DNA of 64,000 nt from Gigantopelta aegis (GCF_016097555.1 NC_054701.1:30639118-30703117), one strand, 5' to 3'. Counted from the first letter of the stretch, positions 11,901 through 23,483 are shown. Notes: generated by a model not told the origin, from the letters alone. Program-made: numbers and translations.

Positions 11901-14900
11901 ATATAATACATAGCACACAGAACTCCGAAATATCATAATACATAGGACACAGAACTCCGAAATAACATAATAAAAACATTGAACAGTTTCTATAACCTAC
12001 ATGTATATCATAACACTATTTTCCAGTTACTTTTCAAGTTTTTTTAAAGCAGAAATTGTTTTATGCAGAGTAATATGTATATGATTACTGTAATAATATT
12101 GGTATAAATTGTAGAAATTTAACATTAAATCTATTAATTATGTTGTCTCTTTTGTTTTCCTTTTTTAAAATGCTGTTGCCTAGTAGCTTTATTGCGAGAT
12201 CACTTTTAGAGGCCAAGTTAAATAATATTAGATAATATTATTTTTACAGATGTTAGAAGATTCTTTATATAAGATTTCCACACCATCGGTGAAGCTGAAG
12301 AGAAAAGTAGAGATGTACCAGTGGGTTGAACATGAGACAAAACGGTAAGAAATACATTGGTGAGAATTAATGGCAAAATATGTTTGGTGAGTCAGAATTG
12401 ACCGTTAGAAATACATTGGTGAAAATTAATGGCAACATATGTTTGTTGAGTCAGAATTAACCATTAGAAATATGTTATGTTCTTTGATATTACTAATCAG
12501 ATTCGTAGCAATAACTCCCCACCCTCCAAAACAAAAATCCCCCCCATAGATGCCAACCTTTACTGATCAACACCTGCAAGACTGTGGACAAAAATCCATA
12601 AGAAATCCATAAGCGAGCTGCAAAAGGACGGGGAACTGATGATTTTAAATTCAAGGCAACATGAAAATGAAAATCGAGACTATTAACAATTACAATTTTG
12701 ATTAGTGCACATATATCCGCTAGGTGGCACCTCTTGTCCAAAATAAATATGACAAAATGGCCGTTTCCCGATTCACAAAAGTACAACGAAAATCACAAAG
12801 GATCACAAAGGATGGCTTACTTAGATGATAACGAGTCATGTAAAAATAATAATAATGTAAAAAATAAAAACCTGAGTGTTACCCGTAAGGAATTTGTCCT
12901 ACACCCGTAAGACTGTCAAATGCTAAAAAATCTGTAAGTCTTACAAGTGATCCGTAAGAGTTGACATGTAGGATCCCCCCCAAAATCGAAAAAAAAACTA
13001 TTTTCTTAAGACGAAATGGTACGGTAATAAATGTAAGAAATATGTTCATTTGATGCCTGACTTTACTAAATGGTTTTGGGGCAATTACAAAGAAGAAGAA
13101 AAGATACAACTTTAGAGAAAAAAAAAAAAAATTAATATGTTTGTAAGACAGCTTGGTAAAATATAAATAGGCGAGATTAAATTTGTAAGAAATAATCTGG
13201 GAAGACAAAATGTACAAAGCATATTCCTGACTCATATTCCTGACTCCTATTTCCAGCTGATAGAACTTTTTCAGTTATGGGGCAGGACTTAGCCCAGTGG
13301 TAAAGCACTCGTTTGATGCACCGTTGGTTTTGGATCGATCCCCGTCAGTGGGCCCATTGAGCTATTTCTCATTCCAGTTAGTGCACCACGACTGATGTAT
13401 CAAAGGCTGTTGTATGTGCTATCCTGTCTTTGGGATGGTGCATATAAAAAATCCCTTGCTACTAATAGGAAAATGTAGTGGGTTTCCTGTCTAAGACTAT
13501 ATGTCAAAATTACAAAATGTTTGACATCCAATAGCCAATGATTAATAAATCAATGTGCTCTAGTGGTGTTGTAAAACAAAATAAACTTTAACTGTTTCAG
13601 TTATTAAAATTATATAATACTGTTATTTTAGTTATTTTGTTTAGATGTCAGTGTCTGTATGTTTTTGTTGTTGTACTGATGTTTATAGTAGTTCACAGTG
13701 GAGTCCACCTCCATTTATATTAAAACAAGTATTAGGAAATTAAAAAAACCCATAGAAATACACGTCATGTAAAACATTTCTCCCATATATTTTGTTCTTT
13801 TCAGGGAATATAATGAAGGAGGACAAACGAGAGTAGAGACAACATACTCTTATTGTAAGAAAACATTCACAAGATTTTCTCTTTCTAGTTCTTTATTATT
13901 TCATTTAACTATGAGAGTAGAGACAACAACATACTGTTATAATTAAAAAATATTCACAATATTTTTTGTTTTGAGTTCTTTATTATTTCATGAGAGTAGA
14001 GACAACATACTCTTATTGTAAGGAACTATTCACTAGATTTTCTCTTTCTAGTTCTATATTATTTCATGAGTAAAGACAACATACTCTTATAATAAAAAAA
14101 ATATTCACAATGATTTCTATTTATGTTTCTTCTTATGTTTTACTTAATTTAACTGCCAAAACAAATGTCTGATATATTTATATTTTAGTACCACAATAAA
14201 TGTCTGCTCCTCACAATTTAAAAATGTTATAGTATAGTGTTTAACAATAACGTGACATTTCCAGATGTTTTCTTACCATGTTAATACAATAAGTCCATTA
14301 AGACTGTTTTTTTATTTTAGCACAAGAATGGAGTTCAGACCTAATAAGAAGTTCGTCCTTTGACAACTCTGTCAGCCATGTTAATCCTGAGTAAGTTTTA
14401 TTATTTTGTGTATCAATTGATCATAATAGAGAAGTTTCATTATCCCAATCCAACAAGAAATGACAGACTTTTGTTAGCAGATCATCCCTATAGTTACTAT
14501 AGTATAAATTATTGTCTTGTTCATATACTAGTCTGTGTCTATCCAACATCTGCATTTAATTTATTTTTCTGCAGACAGTATGGCCTTCAAGACTGATTAA
14601 TTGATCTGTATATACATGAATTATTTGTTTGTTTATTAGAATGTTCGTCAAATACTTATAATAAAATTTCTGTTATATTCATTACAACGTAACGCCATCC
14701 CATTGGTCTGGATGTAGTAACGGGAGTTTGTTCATTTTTCGATAGCTATCTGTTGGTTATCATGTTAACTATGAGAAGTGTCTGCTCTGCACTTTGCATT
14801 TTAAGAATGAATATATTTATAGTGCATTTGCTGATAATGCTGTTGTGCCTTAATTCTATTTACAGCAGAATTTATTTACATATTATGATTCTTTTAGGTC

Positions 14901-17900
14901 AATGTCTGTGCAGTCACTCACCCTTGTGGCTCACGAGGTTAGAGTTGGGAACTTTTTCCTTTCAAACAGTGAGTATGATATGGAATTAACACTTGATGAG
15001 TAATAACATAATGTGTGATATGATACATGTCTGGAGCAGGTAACTGATTACTTTATAGTTGAGACAATGGCAGTCAAATCCAAGAGATCAGTGTTTCTTG
15101 GATTGGCAATAGATATTTGCAGAAGTTGCTACGTTTATTGGTACATGTAGAGCGTATAATATTATGTACATTTTTAATCATAATATATGGGTTTATCTTG
15201 CAACTACCGTTTCTATTGACAGAATATGATGACGGATAAAGCAGTCATATCCTGCTACTAGCATAGCTACATTACAGAATTGCTCATTTGACCTCTAGGT
15301 CATCATACAATGTGGCTGAAATAACAGAAATAATAGCTTTTCCCCATAATTTTTATGGTCTGCAGGATAAAGATAATAACTGGTTAATGACGTCAAATAT
15401 CTAATTTATACTGTTCAGGCTGAATGAGAAATTCTGCTCAGCAGAGCCTCGCGGAATTTCCCATTCTTACCATCACAGGATAAAGCAGTTATCCAACATC
15501 ATTAACTAGTTATTCTCTGTTTCCATGTAATACCATGCATCAGTGTTGTATTCTGTCATGTCTGTTTTGCAGGTCTTGTTGAGAAGATAACGGACTACAA
15601 GCCTCTGAATTTACCAGGGCCCTCCCCCGGGAGACCCCACCACCAAGTTTTTCAACGGAGCTCTCTACCACAGTGTCAACCCCACACAGCCCCAGGTGGG
15701 TTCAAAATAAACTAACCCACTCCAGACATCTTGTGAATTGATATATATATATTTATGTAATGACAAACTTCCCATTGTTATAAGATTTACTCTATTTTAA
15801 TTGGACGATGTCACAAAAATACTGAATGTTATCCTTTGATAAACCTCAGAAAATTATGTTATTACATCTAATGGGACTTATTACGTAAAATAGGTTTTGG
15901 AAAGGATGTTAGAAACTGATTTATGTGTATTTTCAACTAAGTAAGTTGTATAACAGTTACAAATACTATTTGAGGGGGCGGGACGTAGCCCAGTGGTAAA
16001 GCATTCGCTTGATGCACAGTCAGTCTAGGATCAATCCCAGTCAGTGGACCCATTAGGCTATTTCTCATCCCCAGCCAGTGCAATACGACTGGTATATCAA
16101 AGGCTGTAGTATGTACTATTCTGTCTGTGGGATGATGCATATAAAAGATTCCTTGCTGCTAATCGAAAAGAGTAGCCCATGAAGTGGTGACAGCGGGTTT
16201 CCTCTCTCAATATCTGTGTGGTCCTTAACCATATGTCTGACACCACATAACTGTAAATAAAATGTGTTGAGTGCATCATTAAATAAAACATTTCTTTCTT
16301 TCTTTGCTTTCAAATAGTATTTGTGACTGATATACACTGATAAATTGACAAAAAAATTACAATCAATTTTTATATAACACAGCATATAGTATACAGCATT
16401 TAAATTGTGTATCTTACATGTCAGTATGTTATTCACGTCTTTATAAACTGTCATGGTATAACACAGCATATAATATATAGGTTTTAAAATGTCTATGTTA
16501 CATGTCAGTATATTACATGTATTCACGTCTTTATAAACTTTAATGGTAAGGCTGTAGACAGATAGTTCCAGACATTAACTGTTTTTCAGAATAATTTTTT
16601 TTAATTAACAGTAGCCAAAATATGTTATAAAGTATCCAAACTTTAAAGTTTCTTCTTATACAAGACACCTTGGTGCCTTCTCCCCCACCCCCACCACTTG
16701 AAGAATCACATTCTGCCTCCATCCTCAAATGGAAATAATATTAGCTACAATTGCAGATATATTTCAGTGTTTTCATTTCTGATTAATAAATGATGACACT
16801 AGCTTGTGTGTTATACATAAGTCCATAAAATTGCATAGTAATCACACTTACAGTAGGTAATAATATCTATTTACACAGTTTGTTTAAATTTAAATTTGCT
16901 TGTTCTGTGTTTTATATCAAATTATGTCATTAGCTTGTGTGATAGTTCTTTTGCAATTGTTTATGAAATATGGCAATATATTTGATATAAAACTGTGTTA
17001 TTAATAAGTAGCATGTATTAATTTTGTTTGTGCTGTATTGTATATAATATTCTCTTATCATTAGGTTATGTGAGTTTTTCAATATGTAATATGACAGTGT
17101 ATACTAAAATTAAACTTATGTTATTAACATTCAAAGTAGTATGTTTGAATTAAGTTTCTTTGTGCTGTATGGCATATGGAATTAATCTGTTTGTTGTTCA
17201 CAGGTGGGAGACTTGAGAGTCACATTTGAGTATGCTGGATTGAGTGGTGACTCAGAGCTGGGACCGCCTGCTCAGGTAACAGTTGATCTTTTATCTGCAT
17301 CCTGGTGTTTTTTCCAACATCATATTCAATAAACATTTTCCATCTAAATTTTAAATTGCTTTATACAACAAATGTACAACATTCACTTTGATAGAAAGCA
17401 ATATTAGATTGACTTAGTTTTGCTGTAAGTGCTTAATAAATCAAAACTTAATTAGAATGTTTTTATTACCAGGAATTTTTATTATATCTTAATTTCATAG
17501 TCACTCTACATATTCACAAATTTTATGTAACTGTCACCCCACCACAGAAAAATGTTAGATATATCCTATTTATGATTTTGATTCATACCCTCACTAAAAA
17601 AAGGTGTATAGTAGCAAATGTTGGTTTTTAGGTCAGCATTATTGCCAAGCAACATGGGAGACAACTGGTTGAATATCGGACTGAGGCAGGAAATAACCTT
17701 GAGATTCTTCATTTCGGCAACCTCAGTCCCAAGGTCAGGCTTATTAAAATGTGGATTGGTGGTTGGCTATGGATACATTTTTATTTGAGCCATAGAGGGA
17801 AAAAACCTCTTGGACTAGAAATTTTGTTTCACAAAGTAGATAGCAGTTCTGGTGCCAGTAGACAAATATTATGGCCTGTAGTCTTTTATTGAACAGGTGG

Positions 17901-19799
17901 TAACTTAATAGTGGTGCTTTGATGTACTATATTTTGTATTATTATCCATATGGTTCAACATAACCGAGTTAATAATAATCATACGAAGCAAACGTGTAAT
18001 AACAAGTGTAATAACGTAACTTTGGGAAGCGACGTCATAACATGACTTTGCTTCTCCAGTCCTAGCTCAGACTGTGCATTTGAAATATGACATCATTTCG
18101 TCGTCACCTTCTAGTTGTGGCTGAAACATTTTGAGTTGGGTCTTGTTTTTCATAAAGAAAACAACAATAATAATATGGATAATAAAGAAATTATTACACT
18201 TGCGTGTGAATCGTACTGATTTTACGAAACTCGTATCAGGATTCATGTATTACCCTTGCTCTCGCTCGGGCAATACAAGAATCCTGACACTCGTTTTGTA
18301 AAATCAGTATGACACAAGCTCGTATAATAATCTCTATATATTTTATTATGCTCTGTACTTTGTGCTGTTATGGAATTTTGTTGATTCTGCTTGGATAATG
18401 CCAATTAAAGGACAGTTTTGGTGTTCTGACAGTGAGTTTCATCTTTTAGGAAATATTTGGTCTTGAGCAGGCTCAAAACTCCATGTTGACCTGGGCCATT
18501 CGGTTTGCTGGCTGGCTCATGATGTTTGTAGGGTTTGGATGTCTCACCAGTATTGTCACAACTTTAGGTCAGTATTCTCTTCTTAGTCATATGCAGGGAT
18601 GTGAGAGCTACGCGGAAACACGTAAATGCACTTTTCCATTTCGTCTAAAAAACCCAAAAACATGATGTTCAATACTGTTGACGACACAAGGTTCATTTGC
18701 ATGTTTTCACGGTTTCAAGTTTATGATGTGTCTTATATTATAAGTTATAACTAGTTTAGATTTGTTAGCATTGAATGCAATTTTTGGCAGTTCCAGGGGT
18801 TGTAAACAACAATTTTCCTTCAGGGGCCCTTGAGCAACCCCTGGACCCCGGCCGCAGTAAGCTTTTTTTGTTCCAGCCCTTCTCACATCCCTGAATATGA
18901 GAAACTCAAGACTGGGGTAGAAATGCTATTTCAAATGAGTGAGATATGCTGCCTTTTTTATAGGAAAAAAGTAGTCATAGATTTGCATCTAGTCAGTAAA
19001 TCTTAGATAATATTAAATTACAACTAGTATATATGAAATTGAGTCTAACAAAGCAGGGTCAGTGCAGACAGTACGGCCAGTACAGCCATGGACATACCAG
19101 TTTTCAAAAAGGTATGGCATGGCCGTACCACCTTTTTGTGTGTGTGTGTGTGTAGGCCGTACCACCATTTTGTGTGTGTGAGAGAGTGTGTGTGTGTGCG
19201 TATGTGTGGTTATATTTGTGGTATCTGTGAAAATGTCCTTCACAGGTTAATTTGAAAGGAGAGTCTGGCAACATCGAGCCATACCACTATTTTTTACACT
19301 GTGCCGCGCCTGCAAAGCAATATGCAGTGACAGGCATAGCTAGCCCTGTGTGCTACCAGGCTTATACATCCTATAATTTCAGTAATGTAAACTCTATGTT
19401 GAAAATACAATGTATTGTTTACATACATGTAGTTATTTCAGTGCCATTTATAAATACCAATTTGTTTCATTTAAAGTATTTTTTCCACACTATGTCTTGA
19501 ATACAGAACTGCTGTTCATAAATCCATAACTCAATGAATTAAAATTATTATGATACTTTTTTTTCTCCATTTCAGTTGACTGGTTGCCCATTATACGAGA
19601 GTTGGTTGGAATGGGCGTGGCTGTCATGAACCTGTCCCTGTCAATCAGCCTCTCTTTGACAGTGATTGCTCTAGGGTGGATCCGGTACCGCCCATGGCTT
19701 GGCTGTGCTATTCTGGCTATGGCGCTAACACCGTTATTTCTCTCCAGATTCCGATTCCGACAGTCCAGTCACTCGTATAACAGCTACAGAGGAAGATAA
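5121..19799 (+). CDS. TMEM43: TMEM43 (LUMA) inner nuclear membrane protein, 12 exons
   Basis: Coding exons: 5121-5135, 10363-10527, 11479-11613, 12250-12344, 13805-13854, 14321-14390, 14898-14968, 15573-15695, 17204-17275, 17632-17733, 18450-18567, 19576-19799. All junctions are GT/AG and the phases agree, giving about 412 residues (human 400, also 12 exons from memory). Family signatures are FWNEGRAVQTA after the first membrane segment (about 32-52), KLVHISGLLRT, KLKRKVEMYQWVEHE, and VGDLRVTFEYAGLSGD. Three C-terminal membrane segments lie at about 315-338, 351-373 and 378-395. Known relatives sit in the nuclear envelope/ER and bind lamin and emerin. The start is the ATG at 5121, with a stop upstream in frame. 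Exon 8 has an apparent extra base (separate entry). Introns hold SINEs, foldbacks and partial exon copies. Confidence 0.95.
5861..5997. repeat. (GA)n microsatellite
   Basis: A long GA run passes into GGGA/GAGA variants, inside TMEM43 intron 1. It produces artefactual Arg/Glu and Ser/Leu open frames on the two strands. Confidence 0.95.
6080..6400 (+). mobile_element. SINE family A, full length
   Basis: The head is 'gcgggatgtagctcagtggt' and the tail ends 'gcatcgttaaataaa' followed by CCTT-type repeats. It lies in TMEM43 intron 1, in the same orientation as the gene. Confidence 0.85.
6653..6672. repeat. Poly-G run
   Basis: About 20 consecutive G. Several such runs occur in the window (also near 44650, 47350, 60670 and 61490) and are places where assembled length is unreliable. 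Confidence 0.9.
6829..7151. mobile_element. Foldback element, GCAGGGCTTCTAGA ends
   Basis: The first 14 bases GCAGGGCTTCTAGA are exactly inverted at 7138-7151. The interior is AT-rich and repeats 'ggctagtaaat'. The element at 26461 starts in a similar way and also contains 'gggctacta', so the two may be one family. Confidence 0.6.
7854..8324. mobile_element. Non-autonomous DNA transposon, GGTCTCAC ends
   Basis: The terminal inverted repeat GGTCTCACTACACAGATG is 18 of 18 identical at both ends. It is flanked by CTAA on each side (7850-7853 and 8325-8328), a probable 4-bp target duplication. The 471-bp body holds one 78-codon open frame of no recognised family. It is probably a deletion derivative or MITE of an unassigned superfamily. 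Confidence 0.75.
8419..8537. repeat. (TTCG)n then (TTCA)n microsatellite
   Basis: About 25 units of TTCG are followed by TTCATTCA. It borders the SINE at 8538; CATT/CACT repeats resume on the far side of that SINE, so the SINE seems to have landed inside the microsatellite. Confidence 0.95.
8538..8845 (+). mobile_element. SINE family B
   Basis: The head is 'atgtagcccagtggtaaagc' and the tail is 'atgtgctctagtagtgtcat'. The body is diverged, with small deletions. It lies in TMEM43 intron 1. Confidence 0.8.
9786..10108 (+). mobile_element. SINE family C
   Basis: The head differs from A and B ('gtgctcgctcgaggtgcttg', then B-box-like 'ggatcgaacc'). The body and tail are B-like, with 'gaaagtgcatataaaagatc' and 'gtgctctagtgttgttgtta'. 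Family C heads also form the 118-bp satellite at 30871. Confidence 0.75.
11752..11968. repeat. 32-bp minisatellite, about 7 units
   Basis: The unit is roughly 'acacagaactccgaaataac' plus 'ataatacatagg', repeated through TMEM43 intron 3. Units differ at a few positions and one is shortened. The minus strand stays open by chance and yields a repetitive peptide. Confidence 0.9.
12345..12472. repeat. Tandem duplication starting at TMEM43 exon 4 donor
   Basis: Two units of about 63 bp (from 12349 and 12411) share 'gaaatacattggtga' and 'aattaatggcaa'. The first unit includes the real donor 'ggtaag'; the second has 'gttaga' at the matching place. Confidence 0.75.
13278..13592 (+). mobile_element. 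SINE family B, full length
   Basis: Head, B box 'ggatcgatcc', body and tail 'gtgctctagtggtgttgtaa' are all present. It sits in TMEM43 intron 4, about 210 bp before exon 5. Confidence 0.85.
13829..14140 (+). repeat. End of TMEM43 exon 5 repeated into intron 5
   Basis: The 3' end of exon 5 plus its donor, starting 'gagagtagagacaacatact' and running through 'gtaag', recurs at 13913, 13992 and 14068 (periods 84, 79 and 76 bp). The copy at 13992 keeps about 30 bases exactly, including GTAAG. The intron sequence after the donor is repeated too. Confidence 0.85.
15369..15526. repeat. Hairpin-forming foldback
   Basis: The left arm 'gataataactggttaatgac' pairs with the right arm, whose reverse complement is 'gagaataactagttaatgat'. 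A second inner pairing surrounds 'gaaattctgctcagcagagc'. It lies in TMEM43 intron 7, just before exon 8. Confidence 0.5.
15573..15695 (+). other. TMEM43: TMEM43 exon 8, one-base frame disruption
   Basis: The exon enters in the frame giving LVEKITDYKPLNLPG and must leave in the frame giving FFNGALYHSVNPTQPQ to join exon 9 (VGDLRV). Both halves match TMEM43, so there is one base too many between about 15619 and 15647. The run of five C at 15624-15628 is the likeliest site; one C fewer gives LPGPSPGDPTTKFFNG. It could be an assembly error or a real broken allele. Confidence 0.8.
15972..16305 (+). mobile_element. SINE family A, full length
   Basis: A well-preserved copy with head 'gggcgggacgtagcccagtg', a tail ending 'gtgcatcattaaataaaa', and a 3' CTTT repeat. 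It lies in TMEM43 intron 8. Confidence 0.9.
18191..18332. mobile_element. Palindromic foldback element
   Basis: Two arms of about 65 bases pair imperfectly around the loop 'ttgctctcgctcg'. Both arms carry 'tactgattttac', 'tcaggattc' and a 'gtatt.ccc' block. No coding potential. It lies in TMEM43 intron 10. The structure suggests a mobile foldback, but no copy elsewhere in the window proves this. Confidence 0.6.
19131..19205. repeat. (TG)n microsatellite
   Basis: Two TG tracts separated by a repeat of 'ggccgtaccacc', in TMEM43 intron 11. Confidence 0.9.
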
Positions 19800-19966
19800 A
19801 CGTTGTAATGACGCTTTATGAGTTTGTCTCATGTTAAGTTGATCTCTGGGAGTACACTAAATCGTGGAAAAAACCCTAAAATTATTTTGGATTAATTACT
19901 AGTGTATTGTTTTTGTCATCATAGATGATAGGTGGTTACAGTTATTTCTATTCCCACCACGGTATC

Positions 19967-20517
19967 CTCCCATTTGTTACACATCCCGTTTCTTACACAC
20001 CTTATAACAACATAGGTCCTGACTGAGTGAACTGCTAATCCTATACCTTCTACCTAGTATGCAATAATGGACTCACCTTCTGTTAACAATTAAGACACAA
20101 GAACACAACACATATTCACATTTATTTATTACAAATTATCTATTTACTATGTGATTATAGAGAATCTCTGCTTGTAGCTGATGTACTGTAAACTGGAATA
20201 ATATTGCTCACGGTTTCAGTTGCTAACAATTAAGACCCCTGTTAGAAGTAAAACTGTTTATGAAGTAAAACAATACGCTTGAATTTTTTAGTTTTTCCCC
20301 GATTTACAGTATGCATATCAATTTACAAATGCATACATGTATTATGTACCAATGTGATTGGTTTGATGGAATAAAGTTGAATTGAATTGAACAGTTGAAT
20401 TGGACTAGGGTGTTCCACTAAGGTTAATAGGGTTTCACTTAATTAGTCCCTAAGCTGACTGTGTAAGAACTGGGAATATGTAGGTGTGTAACAAATGGGA
20501 TGTGTAACAGATGGGAG
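19967..20517. mobile_element. Non-autonomous DNA transposon, CTCCCAT ends
   Basis: The left end 'ctcccatttgttacacatcc' and the reverse complement of the right end 'ctcccatctgttacacatcc' continue to match for about 35 bases. The 551-bp interior has no transposase. It lies 168 bp after the TMEM43 stop, so it may supply that gene's 3' UTR and polyadenylation signal. Confidence 0.7.
20370..20375 (+). terminator. Candidate TMEM43 polyadenylation signal
   Basis: AATAAA 571 bp after the TMEM43 stop, within the inverted-repeat element. Other A/T-rich hexamers lie downstream, so the site actually used is uncertain. Confidence 0.35.
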
Positions 20518-22931
20518 ATAACCCCTACCACCAGTAGAGCGCAACCAATTAACAATAATTGATTAATAATAACTGCCATCATTGTTCATTGTTTTTGTTA
20601 ATTATATTTTGTGTTCACCTTCATTCTGAGATACGAGAGTGTAGAACTATAATTATAGTAATATACATTCAAAATTGTTCAAGGAATATTTTAACAGAGC
20701 CATGACATGACCATAGACTTTTGAAACATGTCCTCATTTCGGTGTTCCAATGTTTAAAGTGCATTGACAATAAAACAAAGAACCCAAGCATCCTTACGGG
20801 ATTCTGTGAGCCTGTATGAGATGTGCAAAAAAGCATAATCTTGCAATGGAAATTCCTTTAAAAACAATAATTTTGTAAATGCAGTTAAAATATTTTTAAA
20901 GTTTCAAGGTTGGTAAAAAAAAGAAAAAGAGTACAGTGTGTTTAGGAAGCTAGATCCATGAAACAATTTTACAGTGTACTTTAGATATCGCTTTTAGCAA
21001 GTTGCTTATTGAGGATAAAAGATAAAACTTTAGGTGCTAAGTTTTTGCTTGCTTTGAATATGTGAATGAAGTAGTAGGTACAAGCAAACCTGCCTATAAA
21101 TCGGGAATCGATTAGGAATTATCATTTTAATTTTCAATCTTAAAATTTTAAAATTAAAAATTAACAGTCTGATTGAAAATGTTTTAATTCAGAATTGGAA
21201 CAGATAATAAAATAGCATTCTGTTTCATTTGTGAATAATTCTGAATACTTCGTATTAAAAATAATATAATGGATAGAAAAAACCCATGACAGTCACAACA
21301 TACAGAATTTATTTATATTCAGAAACTTTCTGAAAGGGCTTCAAGTCTTTTGTAGTCTGGTATTTTGTTATATAACAAAGATATAAGATGCCTTTGTCCT
21401 TTATAGCAGGTTTAACTTTGTATATAAATTTCATAAGCATTAACTTATTTGTGCATTCAACATCTCAATGGAATAACCAAAAGTTTATTTTTTAATGCAT
21501 TTTTCTGTACAGACGTCAAGTGATTAAATTCTGGGATATATTTTTATCAATTCATGTTTCTTTTACTCCATTGTTTAAACAGTAGACATAAATAATAATC
21601 TTTTTTTTGTAAGCAGTAATTAACTTGCCCTTTTTCATTGGTCTTTCGAAACCTTAGTATAACTCAAAACCTTAAGATAACAGTACTCCCTGAGGGGAGG
21701 AACTGGTGAGAAGGGTGTAAAATGTTATTCATGGGTCAAACTCTCTCCCCTCCCCCACCCCCTTCCGATCCAATCAAATTTTCTTTTTTTCAATATATTT
21801 TCAAGGGTAGTATAACTGAGCTCCCCTAAAAGGTTTGCTCCCCACAGTACAGACACCCCCTGCACAGAGTCCTACACATGCACATGATTTCCTCAAAAAT
21901 TGTTTAAGAGGAATATATAATTTTTAATAACACTTACATTTTATGACAAAATATCTATAATCATATGCATAATATATATAAATGAAATCCAGATTTAATT
22001 TCTCAATAAGTTGTCTTGTATATTCATATTGATTTAATATAGTATATATATATATATATGCAGTTTGCTCATAGTGAATTAGTATTTTGTGTTTGTTGAA
22101 TAGTAGAGGTATTATTTTATTGATTTTAAAATTATGTTGATATTTAATATATATTTATTTGTGTTGTTTTGATTGAGTAGCTTTATTAATCTGTGATTTA
22201 TACAATTTGTAATATTCAAATTTACGTAACACTAATTTTTATACATGTATAGATTTCAAAGAAAATTAAAGTGGATTATTTTATTACTTCCATCCTGAAT
22301 ATGGCTTAATATGTAGAAATTGTGGAATTGAAACAATATTTAAAAGTACCAAAAGGTTTGGAAACAATGGAAACTCTCTAAAAAACAACAACAAAAAAAC
22401 TAACAAAAACAACCCACTTAGATTCTGCATATTCAGCCAGGCTATGGTAATTATTTAACAGCTGGATTCATTTTGATATTGTTGTTTTTAAAAAATGTTT
22501 CTTGAGCATTCAACAAAAACATTTTGGTATAAAAACTTCAGTATGCATGGAATGAAAGATTTTGTTACCAAACAGTGTAAATTCTCCACACGATCTCCAT
22601 TCCCACAAGTTTCACCCAGAAATACTTTACATTCATGATAGTTGTAAGAGGAACACAGACTTTCACCATGTTCCATTCCACGTGTTACCTTCATGACTAT
22701 ACTCGATACCATTTTAAAAAAATTTTTGTGTCAGGATTGGTTTGTTTGTCTAAACTGCAGTATTCAATAAATGCATTTATTATTACTAAACTTGGTATTT
22801 GTGCTTTGTTTTGTGTAATGGTACACAATATCAAGTATGCTAGATTTGTCCATTAATATTTTGTCTAGTACTTGCCTGAAGTGTGATGGGTTATAGCAAT
22901 AATCCATTATGCAATCATTATATTGGCATTT
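20518..22931. other. Intergenic, no gene recognised
   Basis: Strongly AT-rich, with a short (TA)n near 22045. Open frames up to 74 codons near 22.5-22.9 kb lack family resemblance and credible splice context. Part could be a long TMEM43 3' UTR. Confidence 0.4.
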
Positions 22932-23003
22932 ACCATAATTTGACACCCAATAGCTGATGTATTTTCGTGCTAGGTTGTCATTAAACATTCATTCATTCAT
23001 TAT
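22932..23003 (+). mobile_element. Family D tail fragment
   Basis: Contains 'gacacccaatagctgatgta' and 'ttgtcattaaacattcattc'. Family D is a short terminal segment seen five times here. Other copies read on the plus strand as 'gtttaacgacaccccagcac' and end near 'tgtcaaactatggtaa'. Confidence 0.65.
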
Positions 23004-23094
23004 GCAGTAGACTGGTGCTTTGTCCGTGGTATAACCTGAGGCTTACCCCCCATACCTTGGTGGATTCATGTTTCACAACTGGTATAAGAAGAAA

Positions 23095-23225
23095 ATACGT
23101 ACACCCCCCACCCCCTTGCACCAGTCCTGGATGGAGGAGCTGGCGAAAGTCGACAACTGCGCCCATGACAGGCGTGTGCTACAACAACTTGTTCTGAATG
23201 TGCACGTTAAAACCTATGACCTCAT
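23095..23225 (+). repeat. Dispersed repeat J, copy 1
   Basis: Shares 'cctggatggaggagctggcg', 'gcccatgacaggcgtg' and 'ttctgaatgtgcacgtt' with the copies at 23484 and 60546. Its biological class is unknown; it may be the 3' end of a retroposon. Confidence 0.65.
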
Positions 23226-23483
23226 CTGACCTCTTTGTAGTGGACTGGTGATTTGTCATTGGTGTAAAGCCTCTTCCAGAATTAAACAATTGGAAACGTT
23301 GGTGGGAGGCTATGTAATTATTGTTTGATATATGGTAGTCCATCACATTTTAACTCTATGCATACATGGCTATGTAATCATGTTCAAATGACTAGCAGTG
23401 GCAGTTCTATAGATGAAGCACTCGACGGTGATTCGTGGAACACTACCGACCCTGGTCGGGTTGCCATCTCTCGTACTGGACTA

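Noticed and set aside
22488-22712. 74-codon Cys-containing minus-strand frame
   Set aside because: The cysteine spacing looks protein-like, but there is no family match and no splice context.
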